Part shown: piece by piece, positions 8,178 through 16,971 of the stretch
Position numbering within the stretch: the stretch's first letter is position 1
Layout of the letters: every line of letters starts with the position of its first letter
Source: Geomonas oryzisoli
GTDB lineage: Bacteria > Desulfobacterota > Desulfuromonadia > Geobacterales > Geobacteraceae
Length of the DNA stretch: 64,000 nucleotides
Reading direction: 5' to 3'
Assembly (NCBI RefSeq): GCF_018986915.1
Contig: NZ_CP076723.1
Span: forward strand, 1,335,501 to 1,399,500
Notes under the pieces: model-generated
Database searches by the model: none
What the model was told of the DNA's origin: nothing
The model's input: the letters and a program-made list of their open reading frames with translations, nothing else
Position numbers and translations under genes: made by a program

Positions 8178-9025
8178 TTCACCTCGCCGGGAAGCTCGAA
8201 GCCGTAGCGCCGCATCACGGCACGCGCCGCCGGGGTCTGCAGGTAGGAGTAAAAGGAGTGCGCGGTGGGGCCGGCGTTTTTCAACAGGACCATGCGCTGC
8301 CTCAGCGGCGAGTGCCACTGCGTGGGGATGACGGCGTAGGTTGCCGACTTGGCCAACCGTGGCGATTTTGCCAGGGAAAGGGCGACGATGCCCCCCTCGG
8401 CCGAGCCGCAGGTGGCGAACTGGGCAGCCTGCGCGACGTTTTCCCCAAGCACCAGCTTGGAGCGGATCCGCGTCCAGAGCCCCGCCTTGCGCAGCGCCTC
8501 CTCGGCGCACCGGCCGTAGGGAGCGTGTTCAGGGTTGGCTATGGCGAAGCGTTTGATTCCCCCCTTTGCGAGCCGGGCCGCGACCCCTTGCAAGGTGGGA
8601 TCGACCGGGAGACTGGACGAGGACGGGGCGATCAGGACGATGCGCCCGAGGGCGTAGAGGGCGCCGGTATCGCGGGTGAAACCGTCGGCGTGAAGATCGG
8701 TCACGTATTTCTCGTCGGCGGAGAGGTAGAGCTGGAACGGCGCGCCGTTGCGGATCTGGGCCGCGAAGGTGCCGGACGAGCCGAAGATGAGCTTGACGGA
8801 TTTGCCGGTATCCCTCTTGAAGGCGAGGGCGATCTCATCGAGGGCAAACTTCAGATCGGCTGCAGCGGCGACGACGGGCTCGTCGGCATTTGGACGGGAA
8901 GCGGGGGCATTGCCGGAAGATAAGGCGGCGCCCGGTGCGGCGAGGAGAAGCAGTATCGCCGCCCATAGCGCGATGGAGCGGGCGCTTGAAGCGCCTTTGG
9001 AGTTCAGACGATCAAAGAGCGGCAT
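8174..9025 (-). CDS. modA: Molybdate-binding periplasmic protein
   Basis: 283 residues with a signal peptide (membrane-spanning stretch about residues 17-35, ending near ALSSG), then the ModA fold: AAAADLKFALDEIA at the N-lobe, the FGSSGTFAAQI anion-contact loop, and APYGRCAEEAL in the second lobe. It captures molybdate or tungstate in the periplasm for ModBC. The start overlaps the end of moeA by 14 bp; GGAAGAG precedes it. Substrate choice between Mo and W cannot be told from sequence alone. Confidence 0.93.
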   Translation of the reverse strand: MPLFDRLNSKGASSARSIALWAAILLLLAAPGAALSSGNAPASRPNADEPVVAAAADLKFALDEIALAFKRDTGKSVKLIFGSSGTFAAQIRNGAPFQLYLSADEKYVTDLHADGFTRDTGALYALGRIVLIAPSSSSLPVDPTLQGVAARLAKGGIKRFAIANPEHAPYGRCAEEALRKAGLWTRIRSKLVLGENVAQAAQFATCGSAEGGIVALSLAKSPRLAKSATYAVIPTQWHSPLRQRMVLLKNAGPTAHSFYSYLQTPAARAVMRRYGFELPGEVK

Positions 9026-10235
9026 CGTGCATCTCTTCCATCTCGAAGCCGCGGTCCAGGAGGATGACCTCGACCTCGGTCCCGGCTGCGTAGGCCGTTT
9101 CCGGCGCCAGTTTCATCAGGGCGTTGCCCAGGACCAGCGAGGACAGGCGCCCCGAGCTCTGGTTGCCGGTGCTGGTGACCTGGTAGCGCTCTGCGTTTCG
9201 GGAGACGATGCCGCGCACGAGATGCGGGCGTCCCCCCTTGTTGGCGGTATCGTCCAGCAGAGTCGCCTTGACCCGTGGGCGGAAAACCCGGCGGTGCCCC
9301 GTGGCTTTGAGGATGCAGGGGCGCACGAAGAGCTCGAAAGAGACCATGGCGGCGACGGGGTTCCCCGGCAGGGCGAAGATCGGAGTACCGTTCAGCATGG
9401 CGAACGCGAGCGGTTTGCCCGGCTTCATGTCGACCTTCCAGAAGCTGACCTCGCCCCCGAGCCGCTCGATGGCTGCCTTTACGTAATCCCGGTCCCCCAC
9501 CGAAACGCCCCCGCTGATCACCAGCAGGTCGCACTCCAGGCCCTGCTTGATCTTCTCGCAGGTCGCCTCGAGGTTGTCGGCGGCGATCCCCAACAGGAGC
9601 GGGTCACCCCCCGCGTCGAGCACCTGGGCGGCGAGGCTGTAGCTGTTGCTGTTGATGAGCTTGCCCGGCACCGGCGTGGAGCCGGGTTCCAGGAGTTCGT
9701 CGCCGGTGGAGAGTATGGCGACGCGTGCGCTGCGGTGCACCGCCACCGAGGTGTTCCCCATGGCCGAGAGCATGCCGATCTCCTGCGGACGCAGTACGGA
9801 ACCGGCCCCGATCACGACCTGGCCGCGGCTGATGTCCTCGCCGCGCCTGCGCACGTGGCTCCCCGCCTTGACCGGACCGCGCAGCCGGATCAGTTCGCCC
9901 CGGTCCTCCACGTCCTCGATGGGGACGACGGCATCGCACCCGGGGGGGAGGGGGGCGCCGGTCATGATCTTGATCGCCTCACCCGGCGGCACCGGCGTCT
10001 CGTGCACTTCCCCCGCCGGCAGGAATCCGGTCACCTTCAGGGTGTCGTCGACGAGTCCGGCATGGCAGAAGGCAAAGCCGTCCATGGCCGAGTTGTCGGC
10101 GGGAGGAATGTCCCACGGGGCGATATGGTCCTCGGTCGTCACCCGGTTCAGCCCCTGGAAGCAGGAGACCTTTTCCGTCTGCAATGGCTCGATCCGACCA
10201 AGAATGATGCGTTGTGCTTCCTCGATGCTGATCAT
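9012..10235 (-). CDS. moeA: Molybdopterin molybdenumtransferase
   Basis: A 408-residue MoeA that inserts molybdate into adenylylated molybdopterin. Seen: the N-terminal NSAMDGFAF motif, the IMTGAPLPPGCDAVVPIED segment, the MoCF-type core with STGDELLEPG and ISGGVSVGDRDYVK, the MKPGKPLAFA loop, and a C-terminal domain IV. The ATG at 10235 follows AAGGAG and gives the normal family start. It shares an operon with the molybdate importer, coupling metal uptake to cofactor synthesis. Confidence 0.95.
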   Translation of the reverse strand: MISIEEAQRIILGRIEPLQTEKVSCFQGLNRVTTEDHIAPWDIPPADNSAMDGFAFCHAGLVDDTLKVTGFLPAGEVHETPVPPGEAIKIMTGAPLPPGCDAVVPIEDVEDRGELIRLRGPVKAGSHVRRRGEDISRGQVVIGAGSVLRPQEIGMLSAMGNTSVAVHRSARVAILSTGDELLEPGSTPVPGKLINSNSYSLAAQVLDAGGDPLLLGIAADNLEATCEKIKQGLECDLLVISGGVSVGDRDYVKAAIERLGGEVSFWKVDMKPGKPLAFAMLNGTPIFALPGNPVAAMVSFELFVRPCILKATGHRRVFRPRVKATLLDDTANKGGRPHLVRGIVSRNAERYQVTSTGNQSSGRLSSLVLGNALMKLAPETAYAAGTEVEVILLDRGFEMEEMHDAAL

Positions 10236-10252
10236 CTGCCACTCCTTTTTCT

Positions 10253-10636
10253 CTAGAATCCCAGTTCCAGGAACTTCCCGTTCACCTGTTCGTTGAAACC
10301 CGCCTGCAGCAGGTCGAACTTGTGCAGAAGCGCCAAGGCTTCGGGAGTGAGGGAGGACGCGCCTCCGCCCGCTCCACCCTTCAAGCGGGTCACCAGGGCG
10401 AACCCCAGCCTCTTCTCCATGGCGTCGATGTAGGTCCACGCCTTGCGGTAGGGGATTCCCATCTCCTTGGCCGCGGCGTTGATGGAGCCGGTGGCCTTTA
10501 CCAGGCGCAACAGCCTTTCCCGCCCCTGCCCGAACACGGGCTCTCCGTCGATCTCCAGCCAGATCTTGGAGCGAACCTGCAGCCGTGATTCCGGACGGCT
10601 CGTTGGAACTGCCTGTTCTTCGTTCTGCGTCAACAT
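10253..10636 (-). CDS. ModE-like winged-helix regulator (DNA-binding domain only)
   Basis: 127 residues, covering only the LysR-like winged helix of ModE (LVKATGSINAAAKEMGIPYRKAWTYIDAMEKRLGFALVTRLKGGAGGGASSLT). The two MOP domains that bind molybdate in full-length ModE are absent, so direct effector sensing is unlikely without another protein. AGGAGAGG precedes the ATG. First gene of the mod/moe operon, probably its regulator. An inverted motif GTTAC-CGT-AAC sits about 45 bp upstream (10684-10693) and may be a binding half; I do not claim it as an operator. Confidence 0.85.
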   Translation of the reverse strand: MLTQNEEQAVPTSRPESRLQVRSKIWLEIDGEPVFGQGRERLLRLVKATGSINAAAKEMGIPYRKAWTYIDAMEKRLGFALVTRLKGGAGGGASSLTPEALALLHKFDLLQAGFNEQVNGKFLELGF

Positions 10637-10745
10637 TCCTCTCCTGTGCCGGCGACCTTACTCGGGCGCTCAGCTGCGTAAAGTTACCGTAACTAGATCA
10701 GTTTTAATGGTAGGGTTATACCAAAGCCGCATAACGGTCGCAACC

Positions 10746-10790
10746 AAAAAAGGGAAACCCCGGTAGTATCCGCCGCCGGGGTTTCCCTTT
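10746..10790 (-). terminator. Terminator of the DUF1566 surface operon
   Basis: On the minus strand GAAAGGGAAACCCCGG pairs with CCGGGGTTTCCCTTTT and runs into a T tract, 10 bp after the stop of the 867-residue gene. Confidence 0.85.
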
Positions 10791-10799
10791 CTGACTTGC

Positions 10800-13403
10800 C
10801 TACCAGGTCACCGCCCCCACCACCTGCCGCAGCAGGATGATCAGGTCGGCGACGTCGACCACGCCGTCGGGGGCGGGCCTGCCGTCACCTCCCAAGGGGG
10901 CGATGTCGAAGAGGCCCCGGTCGGCGTCGGAAAGCTGCGCCTGCCCGAGCACTGACCTGTAGGCCGCCTGCACCTGGACGATGGTGTAGCTGTTGGTCGC
11001 GAAGCCGGCCGCCACCGTGTGGGCGGCGGTGATGCCGGCAATGGTATAGCTGCTGTTGGCCACCGACGGGAGGCAGTCGCTGCCGTTGTCGGTGAGAAAG
11101 GCGAGGTGAAAGCCCGCCTTGGCTGCCAGGGCGCAACTGGCAGTCCCGCCGTGAACGGCCTCGGCGGTGCAGTTGATCGTGCCCCTGTCGTCGGCGCAGG
11201 TGCCGGTTATCGGATAGAAAATGGCGGCGAAGCCGGCGCTGACCGGGCAGTCCGCTGTGACGGGGGCGGTGGTGTAGGTCGTGCCGTTCAGGACGCCGGC
11301 ACAACCGCTTGCGGAAACGATGCGATAGCCGGTGTCGGGGGTCAGGTTGAAGCTGGCCGCGGAGCCGTAGTTCACGGTTTGCACCGCTGCGGGCGTGATG
11401 ACGCCGTGACTGGCTGCCTGCGGGGTCACCTGGTGGGTGTCGATGCCGAAGCCCGCCGTGAACGCCATGCTGCCGGTGACGCCGTCGACCACCAGCGGGT
11501 TGGCTGCCGAGGTGAAGGTGTTGCTCCCGGTCCAGCCCAGGAAATGGTACCCCGTAGCCGGGACGGCGGTGACCGCCGTGGTGCTGCCGCCATGGGGGAC
11601 GCTCTGCTGAGCCGCTCCGGTAAGGGTGCCGTTGTTCCCGGCGGTGAAGATGACGTCGTAGCTGTTGACCGCGAACACGGCTTGCATGTCATGGTTGGCG
11701 CTCACCGCCGTGAAGGGATACGTGAACGAGGTCGGATCGCTCAGGACCATGTGTGCGCCGTCGACCGAGACAGCGACGATGTGGTAGCCGCTGTCGGCAT
11801 GCGCGGTACAGGAAACGGTCCCGTTGTAGGTGACCGATGCACCGGGCGCGCAGTCGATCCTCCCGCCGCTGCTGCTGGTGGTGACGACGGCATAGGTGAG
11901 CGGTGCGAAAGAGACGGTCACCGTGCAGTCCGCGGTTACGGCACCGGTGGTGTAGGTGGCGCCGTTGAGCGTGCCGCCGCATCCGGTTGCCGTCGCAACC
12001 CGATAGCCGGTGTCGGGGACGAGGGAGAAGGCGGTCACGCCCTGGTACTCGACCGTCTGGGGCAGGGAAGGGGCGATGCTGCCGTTGGCCGCGCTGGCGG
12101 GGGTGACCAGATGGGTATCTATGGCGAAATGGGCCGTCACGGTGAGCGCTGTCGTCACGTTGGCGATGGTGAGCGGATTGGCTGTCGTCGTCATGAAGCC
12201 GCCGTCACCGGTCCAGTTCACGAAATGGTAGCCGGGTGCGGCTACGGCACCGACCGCCGAGGAGGTCCCGTTTTGGCCTACGGCCTGGTTGGTCTTGCCG
12301 GTGAGGCTGCCGTTACCTGCCGTGGTGAAGGTGAGGGTGTAGCTGTTCGCGGCGAATGCCGCAGTCATGGTGTGGTCTGCGGTTATCGGTCCGAAGGAAT
12401 AGGTGAAGCTGTTCCTGCCGGCGGCACCCTGGTCTGCGCCGTCGACGGTCACGGCATCGAGATGGCTGTCCGGTGTCGCGGCAGCGCTGCAGGAGACGTC
12501 CGTGCCGTAACCGACCGCGGAGGAAGGGACGCAGGTGATGGCGCCGCTGCCGGTAGCCGAGGTGGCGATGAGGTAGGTCAGTGGGGAGAAGAAGAAATTG
12601 ACCGAGCAATCGGCGGTGGCGACCCCGAGGTCGTAGACGTTGCCCACAAACGAGCCGGGCTGGCAGGTACCGGCGGCGCTGGTATCCAGTCGGTAACCTG
12701 GGGCGGCCACGGCGGTGAACGTCGCTGCCGCGCCGTATGCCACGGTCAGCGGGTTGGGGGAGGTGACGTCGCCGCTGCCGCCTGCGGTGGTGGCGGTCAG
12801 GGTGACCTGTGCCGGGTTTCGCACCGGCATCACCAGCCGTCCGCCGATGGGGAGGTTCCAGCTTTCCGGGTATGCTGCGCCCACGGGATGGACCATCCAC
12901 CTTTCCCCGACGTATTTCAGGTCGGTGTCCGAGGTCCAGTAGTAGGTATGCAGCCCGTTCACGAACCCCTGGCTGTTCAGCCACGCTCCGCCGTCGGAGA
13001 CGTTCTGGCTGCTGATGCTCAGCAGTTCCTTGCGGTTGGGCAGCCGCCACTGTCCGGCAGCCGAGCCGTCGGTAAGGCCGCACGAGCCGCTGGCAAGGGC
13101 GTTGGCCGCGTCGAGGGCCTGTTGCCAGGCGAGCGTTCCGAAACAGTTGGCATTCTTGAGCCACACCAGGCCGGTCATGGTGTCGGTCAGGGTGCCGTTG
13201 CCGTTGTCCGAGAATCGTGGCGACGGCCAGTCCCTGCCCAACTGGGTCTCCCCGTCGTGCCCTGTGCCGGCGCAGTCTATGATGGTGCCGGCGATGTCCC
13301 AGCACCGGGTCTGTCCGGTCTTCGGGAGCTGGATGGTTCCGGCCTGTGCCGCGTGAGTCGGCAGTGCCAAAACCACCGCTAAAAGTACTGTCGTGAGCCT
13401 CAT
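10800..13403 (-). CDS. Exported DUF1566 protein with InlB-like repeats and a dockerin-like C-terminus
   Basis: 867 residues. A signal peptide (cleavage near THAAQAG) precedes a DUF1566 domain (about 22-195; typical motifs DNGNGTLTDTMTGLVWLKNANC and WRLPNRKEL). Next come at least six ~80-residue modules alternating two types: VTFA-like stretches with CGGTLNGATYTTGAVTADCTVTVSF, and YHFLGWTG-containing segments like the divergent InlB B-repeat. The last ~40 residues (DRGLFDIAPLGGDGRPAPDGVVDVADLIILLRQVVG) resemble a dockerin-type Ca-binding repeat. Cysteines in the repeats occur in pairs. Third gene of an operon with a second DUF1566 protein and a cohesin-like lipoprotein. It is probably outer-surface or secreted; no enzyme domain is present. 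Confidence 0.83.
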   Translation of the reverse strand: MRLTTVLLAVVLALPTHAAQAGTIQLPKTGQTRCWDIAGTIIDCAGTGHDGETQLGRDWPSPRFSDNGNGTLTDTMTGLVWLKNANCFGTLAWQQALDAANALASGSCGLTDGSAAGQWRLPNRKELLSISSQNVSDGGAWLNSQGFVNGLHTYYWTSDTDLKYVGERWMVHPVGAAYPESWNLPIGGRLVMPVRNPAQVTLTATTAGGSGDVTSPNPLTVAYGAAATFTAVAAPGYRLDTSAAGTCQPGSFVGNVYDLGVATADCSVNFFFSPLTYLIATSATGSGAITCVPSSAVGYGTDVSCSAAATPDSHLDAVTVDGADQGAAGRNSFTYSFGPITADHTMTAAFAANSYTLTFTTAGNGSLTGKTNQAVGQNGTSSAVGAVAAPGYHFVNWTGDGGFMTTTANPLTIANVTTALTVTAHFAIDTHLVTPASAANGSIAPSLPQTVEYQGVTAFSLVPDTGYRVATATGCGGTLNGATYTTGAVTADCTVTVSFAPLTYAVVTTSSSGGRIDCAPGASVTYNGTVSCTAHADSGYHIVAVSVDGAHMVLSDPTSFTYPFTAVSANHDMQAVFAVNSYDVIFTAGNNGTLTGAAQQSVPHGGSTTAVTAVPATGYHFLGWTGSNTFTSAANPLVVDGVTGSMAFTAGFGIDTHQVTPQAASHGVITPAAVQTVNYGSAASFNLTPDTGYRIVSASGCAGVLNGTTYTTAPVTADCPVSAGFAAIFYPITGTCADDRGTINCTAEAVHGGTASCALAAKAGFHLAFLTDNGSDCLPSVANSSYTIAGITAAHTVAAGFATNSYTIVQVQAAYRSVLGQAQLSDADRGLFDIAPLGGDGRPAPDGVVDVADLIILLRQVVGAVTW

Positions 13404-13440
13404 GACGACCTCCTGGGGCAGTCGGGAAACCCGGCGTCTG

Positions 13441-14049
13441 CTACTCGATGGTTGCGCTGCAGGTGGGCGAGAGGCCGGTGATGGTCGCCCCCCGCAGGTC
13501 GACGGCCCGGAAGTCCCCGGCTGTGAACTCAGCGGCTTTGGGGAAACTGCCGTTGTTGATGCCGCAATAGATCCTGGCGAACTCGCCGGTGCTGAAGCCA
13601 GCCGGCGTGCTGCTCGCCAGGACCACCCGCAGCGAGCCGGGCGAGCTGGACGTGGCCGGGGTAAGGCTGGTCAGTGTGACGGCCGTGGCGCCGGAGGTCT
13701 GCCCCGAGCCGGTGACGACCCCGGCGGCCACCGCGCCGTTTGCGTCGGTTGCGACGGTGACCCCTGCGGGAATGACGATGGTGACGGTCACCCCTGCGAT
13801 GGCCGTTCCCTGCGGCAGGGCGCCCTGTGTCGCGAGCGTCACCACCGCACTGGTCGGTTGCACCGGTCCCGTAACGGGTGGAGGGGTTACCGTGCCGCCG
13901 GTGTCGCCCCCCGTTCCGCCCCCGGTGCTTCCACCATCCGTTCCACCCCCCCCCGTTCCACCGCCTGTGCCGGTCCCGGCACTCCCGCCTCCGCCCCCGC
14001 AGCCGAAGGCCAGCAACAACAGGCATACAAGCAAAACGTGTCTGACCAT
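13441..14049 (-). CDS. Putative lipoprotein with a cohesin-like beta-sandwich
   Basis: 202 residues. The N-terminus MVRHVLLVCLLLLAFGC is a lipoprotein signal with Cys17. A Gly/Thr/Pro linker (18-65) follows and then a ~135-residue all-beta region whose pattern resembles cohesin-type domains seen in Geobacter lipoproteins: VTVTIVIPAGV..., a LRVVLASSTPAGFSTGEFARIYCGI strand block, and a terminal THFSATIE-like end. It lies between two DUF1566 genes, one with a dockerin-like tail, suggesting a surface-anchored complex. The cohesin assignment is from pattern only and is the uncertain part. Confidence 0.65.
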   Translation of the reverse strand: MVRHVLLVCLLLLAFGCGGGGGSAGTGTGGGTGGGGTDGGSTGGGTGGDTGGTVTPPPVTGPVQPTSAVVTLATQGALPQGTAIAGVTVTIVIPAGVTVATDANGAVAAGVVTGSGQTSGATAVTLTSLTPATSSSPGSLRVVLASSTPAGFSTGEFARIYCGINNGSFPKAAEFTAGDFRAVDLRGATITGLSPTCSATIE

Positions 14050-14109
14050 GTGGCACCTCCTCAGTTTGGCGGGCGGCGTCGCGCCCGGTCGGTTACCGTG
14101 TCATCCGGC

Positions 14110-14742
14110 TCAGCGTCCTCCCCGGACCGGCCACACGAAATGGGTGGCGGTGGCCTTGTCGGCGCCGTTCACTGCACCGTCCGGCATGTAGACGTAACGC
14201 GCCCGCACGGGGTGGAATGCGTTGGTGGTGGAAGACCAGTAACCGCTGGTCTGGACGTTGCGGAAGGGGTGCCCCGTCGGGAGCGCGGGGTTGATGTTGG
14301 ATATGTCCACCAGGCTCTCCAGCTCCAGGATGTTGGGCAGACGCCAGTCGCCGGGAGCGGAGTTGTCGGACAGGTCGCATGTTCCCGAGGCGAGGTTTCG
14401 GGCCAGAGTGAGCGCGTCGGTCCAGAGCTTGGCCGAATAGCAGTTGGCGTGCCTGAGCCAGATGAGGCCGGTGAGGTTGTCGGTGACGGTGCCGTCGTTG
14501 TTGTCGGTAAAGCGGGGGGAGGGGGGGAGAAGCCCCATCTGGAGTTCGCCGTCCTGCCTGGTCCCGGTGCAGGGGATCTGCGTGCCGGCCTGGTCGTAGC
14601 AGTTTTTCTGCCCTGTCTGCGGCAGTTGAACGACTCCGGCGTAGGTGTCGCGCAGCAGCGGGAATGCCAGGAGCAGCAAAGACGCCCCCAAAGCCAACAA
14701 CCTCTTGCTCAAACCATCTTTAACCACGGGTTCGGGTAGCAT
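14110..14742 (-). CDS. Exported DUF1566 domain protein
   Basis: 210 residues from the ATG at 14742, which has AAGGAGG 6 bp upstream. A signal peptide with a hydrophobic core (LLALGASLLLLAFPLL) is followed by one DUF1566 domain: DNNDGTVTDNLTGLIWLRHANC, WRLPNILELESLVD, and a GYWSSTT segment. It resembles the N-terminal 200 residues of the 867-residue protein in the same operon (same VQLPQTGQ...CYDQAG start), so the two probably share an ancestor. First gene of the three-gene surface operon. Biochemical function unknown. Confidence 0.82.
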   Translation of the reverse strand: MLPEPVVKDGLSKRLLALGASLLLLAFPLLRDTYAGVVQLPQTGQKNCYDQAGTQIPCTGTRQDGELQMGLLPPSPRFTDNNDGTVTDNLTGLIWLRHANCYSAKLWTDALTLARNLASGTCDLSDNSAPGDWRLPNILELESLVDISNINPALPTGHPFRNVQTSGYWSSTTNAFHPVRARYVYMPDGAVNGADKATATHFVWPVRGGR

Positions 14743-14778
14743 GGGCTGCCTCCTTATGTCGCGCAGCAGTGATGCCAA

Positions 14779-15068
14779 CTATGAGGGGGGATCTGTATTT
14801 AACGGATTTTAATGGTACTGGAGAAAGCGGACGCGACAATGGTCACAGGTCACAATTCAGGTAAGTAATTTCCGTAGGTAAATGCGGGGGGGAGACGGTC
14901 GTGTACGGAACTGTAGCTTGCTGGTTTTGATGCGAAATTTCAGCTATCTGGGAAGCTTTTGTGGCTTTTAATCCATAGATATCAATCTGCGAATGGGATA
15001 TAGTGTGCACCACCATTATCACAGTCATCCCCTATTTACCGGCAGTAGTGCTACCTCCTGAGGTGGTC
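14779..15068. other. Divergent intergenic region
   Basis: About 290 bp between the minus-strand surface operon and the sigma-54 response regulator gene. It is AT-richer than its neighbours and must hold both promoters, but I see no convincing -35/-10 pair or dyad. Confidence 0.4.
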
Positions 15069-16451
15069 GTGGCAAATGAAACTGTACTTGTCATAGATGA
15101 CGATCCTACAGCGCGCTCGCTCCTCAGTGTGCTTCTGCAAGCGTGGGGCTTTTGCTCGGTCTTTGCCCAAAGCGCCAGTGAAGGATTGCGGCTTCTGAGT
15201 GAGTGCAACATAGATCTTGTCATACTGGACCTTGTCATGCCTGAAATGGACGGCATCCAGTTTCTTTCCCAAACCAGGGAGCTTTTCAGCCACATCCCTT
15301 TTATCGTCCTGTCTGCCCACGGTTCGGTCGATGCCATCGTCGCATCGATCAAACAGGGGGCGACCGATTTCATTGCCAAACCCTTTAACAGCTCCGATCT
15401 TTCCGCCAGCATCACCAAGTCCCTGAACGCGGGGAACACAGCCGGCCCGGCCACCGGCCTGTCCTCCGGCACATATTCCTTCCAGCAGATCGTGAGCCGC
15501 TCGCCGAAGATGTGCAGCGTTCTTCAGATGGCTGAGCAGGTCGTGTCTTATCCGCAGACCACCGTTGCCCTGTACGGCGAGAGCGGGGTCGGCAAGGAAG
15601 TCCTTGCGCGCGCCATTCATGCCGGCAGCGGCAAAGCCGATCACCGCTTTGTCGCCGTCAACTGTGCCGGGATACCTGCGACTTTGTTGGAGAGCGAACT
15701 CTTCGGTCATGTGCGCGGTGCCTTCACCGGGGCTGACAAAGATCGGGAGGGGATGTTCGGCCTGGCAAGGCAGGGGACCATCCTGCTCGACGAGATCGGG
15801 GACATGCCCCTCGAGCTCCAGGTGAAGTTGCTGCGGGTCATCGAGGACCGCAGCTATCTGCCGGTTGGTTCGAACCGTTCGGTGAAGGCGAACTTCCGCA
15901 TCATCGTCGCCACCCACCATGACCTGAGGCACCTGGTTCAGCAGGGACGTTTCCGCTCCGACCTGTTCCACCGGGTCAACGCCTTTCCCATCACCATTCC
16001 ACCCCTGCGCGAGCGCAAGGAAGAGATACCGCTTCTGGTTAACAAGTTCCTGGGATATTTGCGCAAGGAGATGGGGAAGCCGCTGCCGGGGATCTCCAAA
16101 CGCGGCATGGACGTCATGCTTGGCTACGATTGGCCGGGCAACATCAGGGAGTTGAAGAACTCGCTGGAACGTGCGGCTATCATGGTGGACAACGAACTGA
16201 TCGGCCCGTCCCATCTGGCCTTTCTGAACGCGGGACACCCGGTGGGGAGGGGGGAGCGCCGGAAACTCAGACTGAGCGGCGGCAACGACCAGCCTTTCGA
16301 GTTGCACATCACCCTGGAGCCCGACGAGTTCTCACTGCAGGCCATCATCAACAAGGCGCTTCACATCACCCTTACCCGCTGTAACAACAACAAATCCCTC
16401 GCCGCACAGCTTCTCAAGACCGACCGCAGGGTCTTTTACCGTACCAAATAG
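15069..16451 (+). CDS. Sigma-54-dependent response regulator (NtrC family)
   Basis: 460 residues from the GTG at 15069, which has TGAGGTGG just upstream; an in-frame GTG at 15003 would add 22 unlikely residues. Order: receiver (IDDDPTARSLL; Asp in LVILDLVMP; Lys in FIAKPF), AAA+ domain with Walker A GESGVGKE, the sigma-54 contact loop GAFTGAD, Walker B ILLDEIGDM and the GNIREL sensor motif, and a C-terminal Fis-type helix-turn-helix (NNNKSLAAQLLKTDRRVFYRTK). No partner kinase is adjacent, so it is an orphan. It precedes the RCC1-repeat secretion/exosortase cluster, a plausible but unproven target. Confidence 0.92.
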   Translation: MANETVLVIDDDPTARSLLSVLLQAWGFCSVFAQSASEGLRLLSECNIDLVILDLVMPEMDGIQFLSQTRELFSHIPFIVLSAHGSVDAIVASIKQGATDFIAKPFNSSDLSASITKSLNAGNTAGPATGLSSGTYSFQQIVSRSPKMCSVLQMAEQVVSYPQTTVALYGESGVGKEVLARAIHAGSGKADHRFVAVNCAGIPATLLESELFGHVRGAFTGADKDREGMFGLARQGTILLDEIGDMPLELQVKLLRVIEDRSYLPVGSNRSVKANFRIIVATHHDLRHLVQQGRFRSDLFHRVNAFPITIPPLRERKEEIPLLVNKFLGYLRKEMGKPLPGISKRGMDVMLGYDWPGNIRELKNSLERAAIMVDNELIGPSHLAFLNAGHPVGRGERRKLRLSGGNDQPFELHITLEPDEFSLQAIINKALHITLTRCNNNKSLAAQLLKTDRRVFYRTK

Positions 16452-16971
16452 CCTTTCCCTCGATTAGCCTCACAGTAATCGCCCCTGCATCTATCTCCCA
16501 TCTATCTGCCTCCCCGTGCCCAAACGTCACCCCTTGTTGAAAGGTTAATCCGGGAATTCCGGTGCAACCTCTCCGAATGGCCTCCCCCTCCCTTGACGGG
16601 AGGGGGGCGGGGGGTGGGTGAGACTGCAAGTTGTGGAAAACATGGCTAGCTCCCCCACCCCCTAACCCCCTCCCGCAAGGGGAGGGGGGGATCCGGACGT
16701 CGTTCTCCCGGAATTTCCGGATGAACCTTTGTTAAAGGCGGACAGGAGGGGATTCTCCCATCATGGATGGTTCTACGCCAAAAACAGCGTTGTGCCGATT
16801 TCGTACACTCTGTTCCGAATATGTACAAATTCATATTATTAATGAGAAGGAAAGCCCTTGGAATGACATGAATTTGAGGATGGCCCACGAATTGCCATAG
16901 TGGTGCCTAATCGAACCTTGCACGGGGATGCGATTCCCTATGTTGTGTCTTCATTGAATGAGGAGGAGCGA
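16452..16971. other. Intergenic region carrying MITE-like copy B
   Basis: About 520 bp without a gene. The middle is the MITE-like element (16548-16723); the rest up to the RCC1-repeat gene is AT-rich around 16800-16870 and probably holds its promoter, which I could not define. Confidence 0.5.
16548..16723. repeat. MITE-like palindromic element, copy B
   Basis: Same length and order as copy A at 6171-6346: left end ATCCGGGAATTCCGG, right end CCCGGAATTTCCGGA, an interior CCCTCCCTTGACGGGAGGG block, GGTGGGTGAGACTGCAAG, and CACCCCCTAACCCCCTCCCG. The two copies differ at scattered positions, mostly in the spacer. Confidence 0.75.

Noticed and set aside
10682-10694. GTTAC-CGT-AAC as a ModE operator
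   Set aside because: Too short and without a second copy; it does not match the long ModE palindrome. Mentioned only in passing under the regulator.
11019-13382. Plus-strand open frame opposite the 867-residue surface protein
   Set aside because: Repetitive Gly/Val/Arg product caused by the codon repeats of the real gene.
14762-14777. Minus-strand TGGCATC-ACTG-CTGCG, a sigma-54-like match before the DUF1566 surface operon
   Set aside because: The predicted start (about 14751) would fall inside the AAGGAGG ribosome site of the first gene, leaving no usable leader.
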